NCBI GenBank assembly: GCA_036557705.1
Contig: DATBHB010000004.1
Coordinates: 39,093 to 103,092 of the forward strand
DNA from: VAZQ01 sp036557705
GTDB taxonomy: Bacteria; Pseudomonadota; Alphaproteobacteria; Rhizobiales; Xanthobacteraceae
Direction of reading: 5' to 3'
Length of the DNA: 64,000 bases
The position numbers were made by a program, and so were the translations under genes. The notes under the pieces are model-generated. The model was not told the DNA's origin, did not search any database, and saw only the letters and a program-made list of their open reading frames with translations. Below, in pieces: positions 42,663 through 50,544 of this stretch (position 1 is the stretch's first letter; every line of letters begins with the position of its first letter).

Positions 42663-42876
42663 ACTACGGCGTAACTGCAAACTGCGTTGAGCCATCCCGC
42701 TGCGCTCACCGAGGATTCCTCCAGGTTGTTGTGCGACTCCAGGGCATGGGCGCTAGGATAGTGTCTCCCGCGCGCAGCGCAGCGCGGCCGAAGCCTTTGC
42801 GTTTGAGCACGGGCCTCGGCCATTTCGCGGCTGTGTACCCGCGGACAGGGACAATTCCAGTCCGGGATTCCGTCTC

Positions 42877-43545
42877 ATGACCGCCCTCTCCGCGCTCCTC
42901 CTGCGCGACATGCGGCTGGCCGTGCGCCTCGGCGGCGGCGCTCTCATCGGCGTCCTGTTCTTCTTGATCGTCGTCACCCTGATCCCGTTCGCGATTGGAC
43001 CCGATCTCGCGTTGCTGGCGCGAATCGGTCCCGCGATCCTGTGGCTTGGAGCGCTGCTTGCGAATCTGTTGGCGCTCGACCGGCTCATTTCAGCCGACCA
43101 CGACGACGGTTCGCTCGACCTCCTGCTCATGGCCCGGGTGCCGCTCGAACTCGCGGTTGCCGTGAAGGCGCTGGCGCACTGGCTCACGACCGGGGTCCCG
43201 CTCATCATTGCCTCCCCCCTGCTCGGCCTTCTCCTCAATCTCGACCCCACCGCGACCGGGGCGGTCGCGCTCACGCTCGCTGCCGGCACCCCCGCCCTGA
43301 CCTTCATCGGAATGATCGGCGCGGCGCTCACCGTGACCTTGCGGCGCGGCGGGTTGCTGCTCGCCATCCTGGTCCTGCCGCTGACAGTCCCGGTGCTCAT
43401 CTTCGGCGTCACGGCGGCCAATGCCGCCTTAGTGGGTCCAGTGCCGTTCGGTACCCCGCTCGCCATCCTTGGAGCACTGAGCCTTGCGAGCATCGCCATC
43501 GGGCCGTTCGCCGCGGCGGCGGCGCTGCGGCACGGCATGGAATGA
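42877..43545 (+). CDS. ccmB: Heme exporter membrane protein CcmB
   Basis: This 222-residue protein has six predicted membrane helices. Family features include LLLRDMRLAVRLGGGALIGVLFFLIVVTLIPFAIGPD, the LALDRLISADHDDGSLDLLLMARVPLE loop, and PVLIFGVTAANAALVG. It forms the CcmAB part of the system I cytochrome c maturation pathway. The preceding 214 bp (42663-42876) contain no convincing gene; a GC-rich stretch with GCGCAGCGCAGCGC lies near 42775. Confidence 0.94.
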   Translation: MTALSALLLRDMRLAVRLGGGALIGVLFFLIVVTLIPFAIGPDLALLARIGPAILWLGALLANLLALDRLISADHDDGSLDLLLMARVPLELAVAVKALAHWLTTGVPLIIASPLLGLLLNLDPTATGAVALTLAAGTPALTFIGMIGAALTVTLRRGGLLLAILVLPLTVPVLIFGVTAANAALVGPVPFGTPLAILGALSLASIAIGPFAAAAALRHGME

Positions 43546-43603
43546 AAGCAAGCGCGTTCGGCCGCATTGCCCGCGCCGCAAAGGCGGACTAGGTAGTGAC
43601 GCC

Positions 43604-44365
43604 ATGGCCCTCATCGATCTCGCCAACCCCACGCGATTTCTCGCCCTGGTTAGGGCGTTTCTTCCTTGGCTTATCGTCGCGACGCTTATTGCCTTCGCGT
43701 TCGGCGTCGCAAAGGTCATTGGGGCCCCCGACGATTACCAGCAGGGCGCGACTGCCAAGATCATGTTCATTCACGTGCCGTCGGCCTGGCTGGGCATGTT
43801 CATCTGGGCGACGATGAGCATGGCGGCGCTCGGCACGCTGGTGTGGCGCCATCCCCTCGCCGACGTCGCCGCCAAGGCCGCCGCTCCGATCGGCGCCGCC
43901 TTCACCTTGCAATGCCTCATCACCGGCTCGCTGTGGGGCCGGCCAATGTGGGGAACCTACTGGGTGTGGGACGGCCGGCTGACCTCAGTCCTGGTGCTGT
44001 TCCTGATGTATCTCGGCGTGATCGCGCTCTGGCGCACGATCGAGGAGCCGGCGCGCGCCGCGCGTGCAGTCGCCATCCTCACCCTGGTCGGCGCCGCCAA
44101 TCTGCCGATCATCAAATTCTCGGTCGACTGGTGGAGCACCCTGCATCAGCCGGCGTCGGTGTTCCGAATGGGCGGACCGACTATAGATCCTTCCCTCCTC
44201 ATTCCGTTGTTCGCGATGGCGATTGCGTTCTTTCTGTTATTCATTACCTTGCATCTCGCCGCCATGCGCAACGAAATCATGCGCCGGCGCGTGCGCACGC
44301 TGATGATGATGAAAGCCGATGCGGCGGCGATTGCGCACGCGGCAGCCGGTGCGGCGGGGCACTGA
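43604..44365 (+). CDS. ccmC: Heme handling protein CcmC
   Basis: I chose ATG 43604 (253 residues). The tryptophan-rich WWD domain is present (WGRPMWGTYWVWDGRLTSVLVLFLMYLG), and the external His ligands lie in MFIHVPSAW and VDWWSTLHQPASVF. CcmC loads heme onto CcmE in the periplasm. The protein has six membrane helices and a basic C-terminal tail. It is 58 bp after ccmB and 2 bp before ccmD. Confidence 0.96.
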   Translation: MALIDLANPTRFLALVRAFLPWLIVATLIAFAFGVAKVIGAPDDYQQGATAKIMFIHVPSAWLGMFIWATMSMAALGTLVWRHPLADVAAKAAAPIGAAFTLQCLITGSLWGRPMWGTYWVWDGRLTSVLVLFLMYLGVIALWRTIEEPARAARAVAILTLVGAANLPIIKFSVDWWSTLHQPASVFRMGGPTIDPSLLIPLFAMAIAFFLLFITLHLAAMRNEIMRRRVRTLMMMKADAAAIAHAAAGAAGH

Positions 44366-44367
44366 GC

Positions 44368-44547
44368 ATGGATCTCGGTCCCTACGCGGCATTCATCATC
44401 GGCGCCTATACGGCCGCCCTGGTGATTGTCGGCGCCATGATCGCCTGGGTATTGATCGATCACCGCCGCCAGATCAAAATCCTCTCCGACCTGGAGGCTT
44501 CGGGCATAACGCGTCGTTCGGAACGCGCTCGCGAGGTTAAACCATGA
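44368..44547 (+). CDS. ccmD: Heme exporter protein CcmD
   Basis: This 59-residue single-helix protein starts at ATG 44368, two bases after the ccmC stop. The membrane helix is YAAFIIGAYTAALVIVGAMIAWVLIDHRRQ, followed by a basic cytosolic tail. This is the classic CcmD layout and position. It connects CcmC and CcmE release. The last codons overlap the ccmG start (ATGA). Confidence 0.92.
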   Translation: MDLGPYAAFIIGAYTAALVIVGAMIAWVLIDHRRQIKILSDLEASGITRRSERAREVKP

Positions 44548-45149
44548 CGGCTGTGAATGACGAAGCTCAAGCGCCCTGGACGCGCCGGTCCGTGGTGTTC
44601 ATCCCGCTGTTCGTGTTCCTGGCGCTTGCCGCCTTGTTTCTGGTCCGGCTCGGCGCCGGGGACGCATCGCGCATTCCGTCCGTTCTGATCGGGCATCCGG
44701 CGCCGGCGACTAACCTGCCGGCGCTCGCCGGAATTGAGCGAAACGGCAATCCCATTCCGGGAATCGATACCGAGACGTTCAAGGGCGGGGTGACATTGCT
44801 CAACGTCTGGGCATCCTGGTGCGTGCCTTGCGTCGACGAGGTGCCGCTCCTCGTTCGCCTCGCCCGCGATTCGCGGTTCAAGGTTGTCGGGATCAATTAC
44901 AAGGACACCCCCGAGAACGCGCGCAAGTTTCTCGCCCGTTACGGCAACCCGTTTGCGGCGACCGGCGCCGACGCAAGCGGCCGCGCCTCGATCGAGTGGG
45001 GCGTCTATGGGGTGCCCGAGACTTTCGTGATCGGGCGCGACGGCCGCATCGCCTACAAGCTGATCGGACCGATCACGGCGGACAATATCGATCAGACACT
45101 CAAGCCGGAAATCGACAAGGCGCTTGCCGCCCCCCCGCCGTCGTCTTGA
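44544..45149 (+). CDS. ccmG: Thiol:disulfide interchange protein CcmG/DsbE
   Basis: This 201-residue protein has an N-terminal membrane anchor (~residues 18-36) and a periplasmic thioredoxin domain. The active site is LLNVWASWCVPCVDEVPLL (Cys93/Cys96), and the cis-Pro region is YGVPETFVIGRDGRIAYKLIGPI. It reduces apocytochrome c cysteines before heme attachment. It is the last gene of ccmABCDG; ccmE, ccmF and ccmH are not in this window. A BIME-like repeat follows at 45154. Confidence 0.95.
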   Translation: MTAVNDEAQAPWTRRSVVFIPLFVFLALAALFLVRLGAGDASRIPSVLIGHPAPATNLPALAGIERNGNPIPGIDTETFKGGVTLLNVWASWCVPCVDEVPLLVRLARDSRFKVVGINYKDTPENARKFLARYGNPFAATGADASGRASIEWGVYGVPETFVIGRDGRIAYKLIGPITADNIDQTLKPEIDKALAAPPPSS

Positions 45150-45153
45150 CCCT

Positions 45154-45313
45154 GTGGGGTGGGGAAAGGCGCTTCGCGATGCTTCATGTAACGCACTGTC
45201 GCGGGCGCCTTTGCCCACGCGGTCCGCTCTCGAAGTTGACCGTGTGGGCAAAATCGCGCGCCGCGCCATTACCCACACGGTAAGGCCGTGCCGCGCGATT
45301 TTGCCCACCCTAC
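45154..45313. repeat. Paired REP (BIME-like) element R2
   Basis: Two inward-facing REP pairs stand in tandem. The first is GTGGGGTGGGGAAAGGCGC...GGCGCCTTTGCCCACGCGG. The second is GACCGTGTGGGCAAAATCGC...GCGATTTTGCCCACCCTAC. The layout is the same as R3 at 46974. It begins 5 bp after the ccmG stop and could serve as its terminator. Confidence 0.88.
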
Positions 45314-45385
45314 GGGAACTCGTTTAATGCAATAAGATTAGCTGACTGCGCCGTGAACGCGGCGCGAGTTATTGTGACCTCTCCA

Positions 45386-45850
45386 ATGTCATACAACGCG
45401 TTCAAAGTCGTGCATCTGTTCGGTGTCGTCATCTTTCTCGGCAATATTATCGTAACGGCGTTCTGGAAGGTGATGGCAGACCGTACGCGCGATCCGCGGA
45501 TCGTCGCCCATGCGCAACGCCTGGTCACATTGACCGACTGGATTTTTACCGCCGGCGGCGTGCTGTTCATAATCATCGGCGGCTACGGCATGGCCGGGAT
45601 CGCCGGTCTCGATCTGGTTGGGACGACTTGGCTGATCTGGGGCCAGGCGCTGCTTGTCATTTCCGGCCTGATCTGGGCCGTCATTCTGATCCCGACGCAA
45701 ACTGCGCAGGCTCGCCAAGCACGGGCCTTCGCAAACGCAGCCGCGATTCCCGACGGTTATTGGCGGCACAACCAGCGCTGGTTGATCTGGGGAGTCATCG
45801 CTACGATCGTGCCATTGGCGAACCTGTATGTGATGGTTTTCAAGCCCTAG
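45386..45850 (+). CDS. DUF2269-type integral membrane protein
   Basis: I chose ATG 45386 (154 residues; 11 more codons in frame upstream). Four membrane helices are predicted, starting FKVVHLFGVVIFLGNIIVTAFWKVMADR. The segments LVTLTDWIFTAGGVLFIIIGGYGM and GYWRHNQRWLIWGVIATIVPLANLYVMVFKP follow. The pattern, with His in the first helix, fits the DUF2269 group. The function is unknown. The TAG stop is also the start of the CTAG-ended palindrome at 45847. Confidence 0.8.
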   Translation: MSYNAFKVVHLFGVVIFLGNIIVTAFWKVMADRTRDPRIVAHAQRLVTLTDWIFTAGGVLFIIIGGYGMAGIAGLDLVGTTWLIWGQALLVISGLIWAVILIPTQTAQARQARAFANAAAIPDGYWRHNQRWLIWGVIATIVPLANLYVMVFKP

Positions 45851-45924
45851 TGTGGCGGTTCAGAAGTCCGCATCATTCTTGCGGCGAGTCCAACATGCGG
45901 ACTTCTGAACCAAGGCCACACTAG
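45847..45924. repeat. CTAG-ended palindromic element, unit 1
   Basis: A 78-bp inverted repeat runs CTAGTGTGGCGGTTCAGAAG...CTTCTGAACCAAGGCCACAC and ends TAG. The arms are ~28 bp around a ~22-base centre. The left end overlaps the stop codon of the DUF2269 gene. CTAGTGT/ACACTAG ends suggest a MITE-like mobile unit or a hairpin terminator. Confidence 0.8.
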
Positions 45925-45936
45925 ATCAATAGCTTG

Positions 45937-46011
45937 CTAGTGTCCTTCGATTCCGAAGTTCGCAAACGAGGGCGCGGCACAATGAAGCGAACTTCGGAAT
46001 CGGGATACTAG
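45937..46011. repeat. CTAG-ended palindromic element, unit 2
   Basis: This 75-bp inverted repeat starts 12 bp after unit 1. Its left arm is CTAGTGTCCTTCGATTCCGA and onward, and its right arm reads GCGAACTTCGGAATCGGGAT before ACTAG. The termini match unit 1, but the arms have a different sequence, so these are two members of one structural class. Together they fill 45851-46085 upstream of the secreted EF-hand-loop protein. Confidence 0.8.
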
Positions 46012-46085
46012 CCGCGTTTGCGCGCAGGGCATTGCATGCTTTAACATGCGCCGGCGCGAATATCCAAAAACTTGGGAGGACGATC

Positions 46086-46943
46086 ATGCTGGGTCGGCGC
46101 ATCGTCGAGTCGCTTACCTTGGCCGCCGTGCTGATGCTCACCACGACGGGCGGGAGCAAGGCGCAAGAGAAGAAATATCCCAATTGGAAGGGCGAGTGGA
46201 ACGCGGTCGTGCCGCGCATGCCGGGCCAGCAGCTGCGGTTCGATCCGAGCAAGCCGTTTGGCAAAGGCCAGGACGCGCCGCTGACGGAGGAGTACAAGAA
46301 AGTGTACGAGGACAATCTGGCTGAGATCGCCCAAGGCCGCCAGGGCCTGTTCCTCTATCACGCCTCGTGCCTTCCGTCCGGCATGCCGACCATGATGTCG
46401 ATAGGAACCTTCGAATACATCATTACGCCGGAAACGACTTACATTGTGGCCGATACCGATCTGCGCCGGATTTTTACCGACGGGCGGCCGTGGCCTGCTG
46501 ACAACCAGCCCACCTATCAGGGCTTTGCCATCGGCAAGTGGAGCGACGAAGACGGGGACGGCGTCTACGACGTTCTCGAAGTCGACACCCACGGCCCGTT
46601 CAAGGGACCTCGCACCTACGACGCGTCTGGGCTTCCTCTGCACTTCGACAACGAATCGACCTTCCACGAGAGATTTTTCATCGACAAGAGCGATCCCAGC
46701 ATCCTGCACAACGTAATCACGGTGTTCGACCACGCTTTGACTCGGCCTTGGACCGCCGACAAGACCTATCGGCGCCGTCCAAGAAAATACCCCAACTGGG
46801 ACCGCGTCAGTTGCCTCGAGGGCAACGGCTACGTCACCATCGGCAAGGAATATTATCTGGTGACGTCCGACGGCTATTTGATGCCGACGACCAAGGGACA
46901 GCTGCCGCCCGACCCGAAATATTTTCCCCAGGTGCAGAAGTAA
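46086..46943 (+). CDS. Secreted protein with EF-hand-like loop, paralogue 1
   Basis: This 285-residue protein starts at ATG 46086 after GGGAGGACGATC. It has a signal peptide (~26 residues, ending SKAQ) and a mature start EKKYPNWKGEWNAVVPR. Residues 154-165 (DEDGDGVYDVLE) match a canonical EF-hand calcium loop: acidic or Asn at positions 1, 3, 5 and 9, Gly at 6, Glu at 12. VDTHGPFKGPRTYDASGLPLH and the conserved block ITVFDHALTRPWTADKTYRRR follow. It is clearly paralogous to 58461-59330 and shares the GDxLxVDT/RPWT layout with 1242-2426. The function is unknown; the location should be periplasmic or outer-surface. Confidence 0.75.
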   Translation: MLGRRIVESLTLAAVLMLTTTGGSKAQEKKYPNWKGEWNAVVPRMPGQQLRFDPSKPFGKGQDAPLTEEYKKVYEDNLAEIAQGRQGLFLYHASCLPSGMPTMMSIGTFEYIITPETTYIVADTDLRRIFTDGRPWPADNQPTYQGFAIGKWSDEDGDGVYDVLEVDTHGPFKGPRTYDASGLPLHFDNESTFHERFFIDKSDPSILHNVITVFDHALTRPWTADKTYRRRPRKYPNWDRVSCLEGNGYVTIGKEYYLVTSDGYLMPTTKGQLPPDPKYFPQVQK

Positions 46944-46973
46944 CAGGCGCGCAGGTCGGCCTGACATCGTTCT

Positions 46974-47135
46974 GTCGGGTGGGCAAACGCGCAGCCATGC
47001 CTTCAGGGAATGCACTGTCCTGTCGCGCGCGTTTGCCCACGCGGTCCCGTCTCGCGGCAGTCGAAAGCGTGGGCAAAATCGCGGGAACGACCGTGCGCGT
47101 GGAAATAGCCGAGGACGCGATTTTGCCCACCCTAC
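46974..47135. repeat. Paired REP (BIME-like) element R3
   Basis: GTCGGGTGGGCAAACGCGC...GCGCGCGTTTGCCCACGCGG is followed by AGCGTGGGCAAAATCGC...GCGATTTTGCCCACCCTAC. The organisation is nearly the same as R2. It lies between two convergent genes and starts 31 bp after the stop at 46943. Confidence 0.88.
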
Positions 47136-47145
47136 GTTTTCAACT

Positions 47146-47829
47146 TCACCGCACGGCGAAGCAATAGAAGAGGCCGTTGCCGCCGGTGGCGACGAGATCC
47201 GGCTGGGAGCAGCTGCGCGACGTATGCGCGGCGTTCCAGGCCCCCGCTGTCTCCAGATACGGGCCGGGATTCTGCGAGCCTTCGACCGGCGGATTACCCT
47301 GCCGATCGGCATGCCCGAGCATGGCGACGCCAGGCCCACTGCTGGTCCAGTTGTTGCAAGTCAGATCCATGTTCGGTGGAAAGGCGCGGCCGTCCTTGTC
47401 GGAGCCGGTCAGGATATCGTGCATGTTCGGCCGGTCGCCGCGCACGTTGATGCGCACGCCCTTCTCGTTGAGCGCATTCTCCTTGCTCATCTTGTTGTTG
47501 GCGCTGTGGAGATCGGCAACGCTGGTGGCGATGACCGCCCCCTTGGCGGTCTGCCACGGGCCGTTGCCGATGCGGTCGCGCGCATTGACCGCATTGGCGC
47601 CGCCGCGCCCGCTCGTGCTCAGATACGCGTGCCAAGTCTTGTTCCCCGCGCCGGCAGCCTGCGCCAGCGCCTGACAGTGGGCATCGGCGCCGGCGAGTCC
47701 GCCGAGATCGCCGCCTTTGCCGGAACCGACGCTGGTGATGAAGAACGTCATATCCGCCTGCTGGGCGCCGGCGCTCGCGCAGAAACCGAATGTCGCCAGA
47801 GTGGCCGCCAAAGCAATTGCCGTCCGCAT
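47146..47829 (-). CDS. Secreted lectin-like protein
   Basis: This 227-residue protein has a signal peptide ending in SAGAQ (~22). The mature start MTFFITSVGSGKGGDLGGLAGADAHCQALAQAAGAGNKTWHAYLS is characteristic of small secreted proteins annotated as lectin-like or endostatin-like folds in Bradyrhizobium. Cysteines occur in AHCQAL, MDLTCNNW, SRSCSQP and FYCFAVR, consistent with two disulfides. A carbohydrate ligand is conceivable but unproven. It converges on the EF-hand-loop gene across REP R3. Confidence 0.7.
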   Translation of the reverse strand: MRTAIALAATLATFGFCASAGAQQADMTFFITSVGSGKGGDLGGLAGADAHCQALAQAAGAGNKTWHAYLSTSGRGGANAVNARDRIGNGPWQTAKGAVIATSVADLHSANNKMSKENALNEKGVRINVRGDRPNMHDILTGSDKDGRAFPPNMDLTCNNWTSSGPGVAMLGHADRQGNPPVEGSQNPGPYLETAGAWNAAHTSRSCSQPDLVATGGNGLFYCFAVR

Positions 47830-48105
47830 TTCGTTATCCTCCCATGTTTCTGATCCGGGATCCCCCCGGTGGCACCTGGACCAATGTGATTGTGTTCAAG
47901 ATTCCTGGCCCATGGCAAGCGTCCTCGCGGCGGGGGCCAACTCGCTGCTGCCGTGGGGCTGGCAGCGATCCCATCGGGGCATTACGATTGCGGTACGAAA
48001 GCCGCAAACGAAATTGAGCATTGCCGGAAGAAACTGTCGCCATCGTGCTGCGCGACTGGCTCGATCGATACTTTCCTCCGTGTGTGAACAGGCCGGGAGT
48101 CTGAG

Positions 48106-49077
48106 ATGCCTTTGTTGAGAAAACTCGCCCTTGCGTGCGCGCTCACCGTTCTGCCCCTTGCAGCAGCAGCCGAAGACTACCCGGCGAGGGCGATCAAGGT
48201 CATCGTCCCGAACCCGCCGGGCGGAGCCGGCGATATCAGCGCGCGTCTCGTCGGCCAGAAGCTGAGCGAAAGTTTTCGCCAGCCGGTGGTGGTGGAAAAC
48301 CAGGCCGGCGCCAGCGGCGCCATCGGATTGACGATGCTCAAACGCGCTGCCCCGGACGGCTATACGATCGGCGTGCTGCTGTCGTTGTCGCAGACCATCG
48401 ATCGCATTCAGAACAAGACCTCGTCTTTCGACATCGCCAAGGACTTCACTCCAATCACGGCGATCGCCAACAACCCGGCCGGGCTTCTGGTCAACGATCA
48501 GATTGCTGCGAAGTCGATGACCGAGTTCATCGCCGAGGCACGCCGGCGACCCGGAGCGATATCCTACGGCAGCGCCGGCATCGGAACGGCCCATCACCTC
48601 TATGGCCAGGTGCTCAACAAGGTAGCCGGGATCGATCTTCTGGCCGTGCCCTATCGTGGAGTCGCGCCTGCGCTCAACGACCTGCTGGGCGGCCATATTC
48701 CGACCGCGATCGTGACTCTTGCGACGGCTCTGCCGCACCTCCAGAGCGGCCGCATCCGGCTCCTTACCGTGTTTGATACCAAACGCTATTCCAAAGTCCC
48801 GGATGTGCCCGCCATTACCGAGGTGTTGCCCGACTACCATCCCGGGCGAACATGGGTCGGCTTCATTGGACCGCCCGGACTTCCCCCGGCGATCACCGGC
48901 AAGCTCAATACCGAGATCGTGCGCGCCCTCAATTCGCCTGACGTGGTGCGCGTCCTCGAACAGGACGGCCTTGAAGTCATCGCCAATACACCTGCGGAAT
49001 TCGCCGCGATGATCCGAGAGGACACAAAGATCTGGGATGAAGCGGCGGCCGTTGCCGGGTTGATCGCGTCGCCGTAG
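48106..49077 (+). CDS. Tripartite tricarboxylate transporter receptor (Bug/TctC family)
   Basis: This 323-residue protein has a short signal peptide (to AAAAED). Family motifs are YPARAIKVIVPNPPGGAGDISARLVGQKLSE, VVENQAGASGAIGL, ADGYTIG-like PDGYTIGVLL, and FIGPPGLPPAITGKLNTEIVRAL. It should bind a carboxylate in the periplasm. It is again an orphan, with no TctAB nearby. The 276-bp region before it (47830-48105) holds no gene; a fragment CTGATCCGGGATCCCCCC resembles the ATCCGGGAC repeat. Confidence 0.9.
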   Translation: MPLLRKLALACALTVLPLAAAAEDYPARAIKVIVPNPPGGAGDISARLVGQKLSESFRQPVVVENQAGASGAIGLTMLKRAAPDGYTIGVLLSLSQTIDRIQNKTSSFDIAKDFTPITAIANNPAGLLVNDQIAAKSMTEFIAEARRRPGAISYGSAGIGTAHHLYGQVLNKVAGIDLLAVPYRGVAPALNDLLGGHIPTAIVTLATALPHLQSGRIRLLTVFDTKRYSKVPDVPAITEVLPDYHPGRTWVGFIGPPGLPPAITGKLNTEIVRALNSPDVVRVLEQDGLEVIANTPAEFAAMIREDTKIWDEAAAVAGLIASP

Positions 49078-49155
49078 TGGCGTGAGCTATCCCTCGCCTC
49101 TCCGGTTTGCGTCGCTATGAATTGAAGGCGTGACTGATGATTTGAGCAAAGATGT

Positions 49156-49506
49156 ATGCCACGCCTACCTCATCCAGATCGTGCAATTGTGCCCGAGACC
49201 AAGATCGTGAACTACTTGTTGAGCGCCCGCCACTCGGGCGGGCGGGCGAAAGCACACTTCCTCGAGAGCTTCGGGTTCCGCGCCAGGGATTGGCAGGACT
49301 TGCGCAATGCCGTAATTGCCCACGCGCAAGCAAACGATATCACCGCATCGCACCAAACCCGCTTCGGCACCAGATACGAGATCGATGGCCCGTTGCCAAC
49401 ACCTGATGGTCGTACCCCAGTGGTGCGCGTGGTATGGTTTGTGGATTCGCAGGAAACGGTCCCGCGTCTGGTGACGTTGGAACCGAGAAGGATTACGACC
49501 CCGTGA
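49156..49506 (+). CDS. DUF6883-type protein
   Basis: This 116-residue protein starts at ATG 49156 after GAGCAAAG. The motif IVPETKIVNYLLSARHSGGRAKAHFLESFGF, then RDWQDLRNAVIAHAQ and DGRTPVVRVVWFV, follows the DUF6883 pattern. Proteins of this kind are found as stand-alone genes or as C-terminal modules of polymorphic toxins. It overlaps the next gene by 4 bp (GTGA). The pair resembles a toxin-antitoxin or toxin-immunity module; which member is toxic is not known to me. Confidence 0.7.
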   Translation: MPRLPHPDRAIVPETKIVNYLLSARHSGGRAKAHFLESFGFRARDWQDLRNAVIAHAQANDITASHQTRFGTRYEIDGPLPTPDGRTPVVRVVWFVDSQETVPRLVTLEPRRITTP

Positions 49507-49727
49507 TCGGTGAACTGGACCTCGTCGTTTTGAAACGTGATTTACCCAATGAGCGGCTTGCCGCTGGCGACGTCGGCACTATCGTGCTGGTGCATCAACA
49601 GGGTGCAGGCTACGAAGTTGAGTTTACAACGCTTTCAGGCGACACCGTTGCCGTCGTGACCCTCGATGCGTCCGACGTGCGTCCGGTCGAGGCGCGAGAG
49701 ATCGTTCATGCGCGCGCAGTCGGCTAA
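49503..49727 (+). CDS. DUF4926 protein, partner of DUF6883
   Basis: I chose GTG 49503 (74 residues), overlapping the upstream stop. The small beta-barrel pattern is ELDLVVLKRDLPNERLAAGDVGTIVLVHQQGAGYEVEFTTLSGDTVAVVTLDASDVRPV, a good match for DUF4926. DUF4926 genes regularly follow DUF6883 genes, so the two probably act together. A longer frame from an earlier ATG (49434) lies within the DUF6883 gene. Confidence 0.75.
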   Translation: MIGELDLVVLKRDLPNERLAAGDVGTIVLVHQQGAGYEVEFTTLSGDTVAVVTLDASDVRPVEAREIVHARAVG

Positions 49728-49824
49728 GCCGCCGCGGCGTGGTGCCGTCGGAGGTCCAGCGGCGTGGATGTATGGTACGTTGTGGACCTCGACCACACCG
49801 CGGATGAAGGGGGCGTGGCAGGGC

Positions 49825-50166
49825 TCAATTCCCTGGTCGCCCCCTGATACCGACGATGTCGGCCACGCGCTGGCTCCCCGCACGATGCCAACGCACTTGC
49901 ACGACCGTGCCGATGCTGACATCCCGCCACGAGCCTGGCGCCCCGCCGACCAGGAACCGCGTCTTGTCGGTGACTTGGTATGTCGAGGCTCGGCCCCGGC
50001 CCCTGCGGGCCGCGGCCGTGAAGTTACGGGCCACATCGTCGCGCGCGGTCACGACGCCGCCCCCTCTGGCTGACCCGTGATACGCGGGCGCGGCCGCTGC
50101 GAGCGACACGGCGAGCGCAGCAGTAATCAGGAACCCGAGATGAACAAATGATCGCCTGGATCGCAT
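49825..50166 (-). CDS. Small secreted protein, unknown function
   Basis: This 113-residue protein has a signal peptide (RRSFVHLGFLITAALAVSLAAAAPAYHG). A Gly/Arg-rich stretch follows, then a beta-rich C-terminus TYQVTDKTRFLVGGAPGSWRDVSIGTVVQVRWHRAGSQRVADIVGI. That part resembles the small OB-like beta domain found in DUF5666-type proteins. It converges on the DUF4926 gene. Composition and signal peptide make it credible, but I do not recognise a named family. Confidence 0.6.
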   Translation of the reverse strand: MRSRRSFVHLGFLITAALAVSLAAAAPAYHGSARGGGVVTARDDVARNFTAAARRGRGRASTYQVTDKTRFLVGGAPGSWRDVSIGTVVQVRWHRAGSQRVADIVGIRGRPGN

Positions 50167-50328
50167 CGTCCGTCACTGTCACCGCGGATCGTGGCTAGCA
50201 GAGCATGAGCGGACGTTAAACTGCCCAGGGCGGCCGAGCAACAGCCGGAGCCGACGCTTGCGCCCGGGACGCTGGCGTGCGGATACGCCGTATTGTGGGC
50301 AGTCGCGTTCCGGTTTATCTCAGGACCC

Positions 50329-50523
50329 ATGGCCATTCCCCAAACCCAAGGCGCTTCCATCTCGGAGGAAAGAGCGGTCTTCGCTGCGCGGCTTTCGCCT
50401 TTGCTGGTCGCAACCGGCGCGGGGATTGTGGTGCTGTTGGCCGGAACGGCGGCGCTGTGGGCGTACTATGGCACAGCCGTATTCTACGAGATGATCGCAG
50501 CCGGGCTCGCGGCCTGCCTGTGA
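50329..50523 (+). CDS. Small membrane protein upstream of SCO1/SenC
   Basis: I chose ATG 50329 (64 residues) behind AGGACCC; the longer frame is unlikely. One membrane helix, LSPLLVATGAGIVVLLAGTAALWAYYG, is followed by TAVFYEMIAAGLAACL. It lies 21 bp before the SCO1/SenC gene on the same strand. The position suggests a helper of copper delivery to oxidase, which is an inference only. Confidence 0.65.
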   Translation: MAIPQTQGASISEERAVFAARLSPLLVATGAGIVVLLAGTAALWAYYGTAVFYEMIAAGLAACL

Positions 50524-50544
50524 GCGGATAAGACGAATGCAGTT

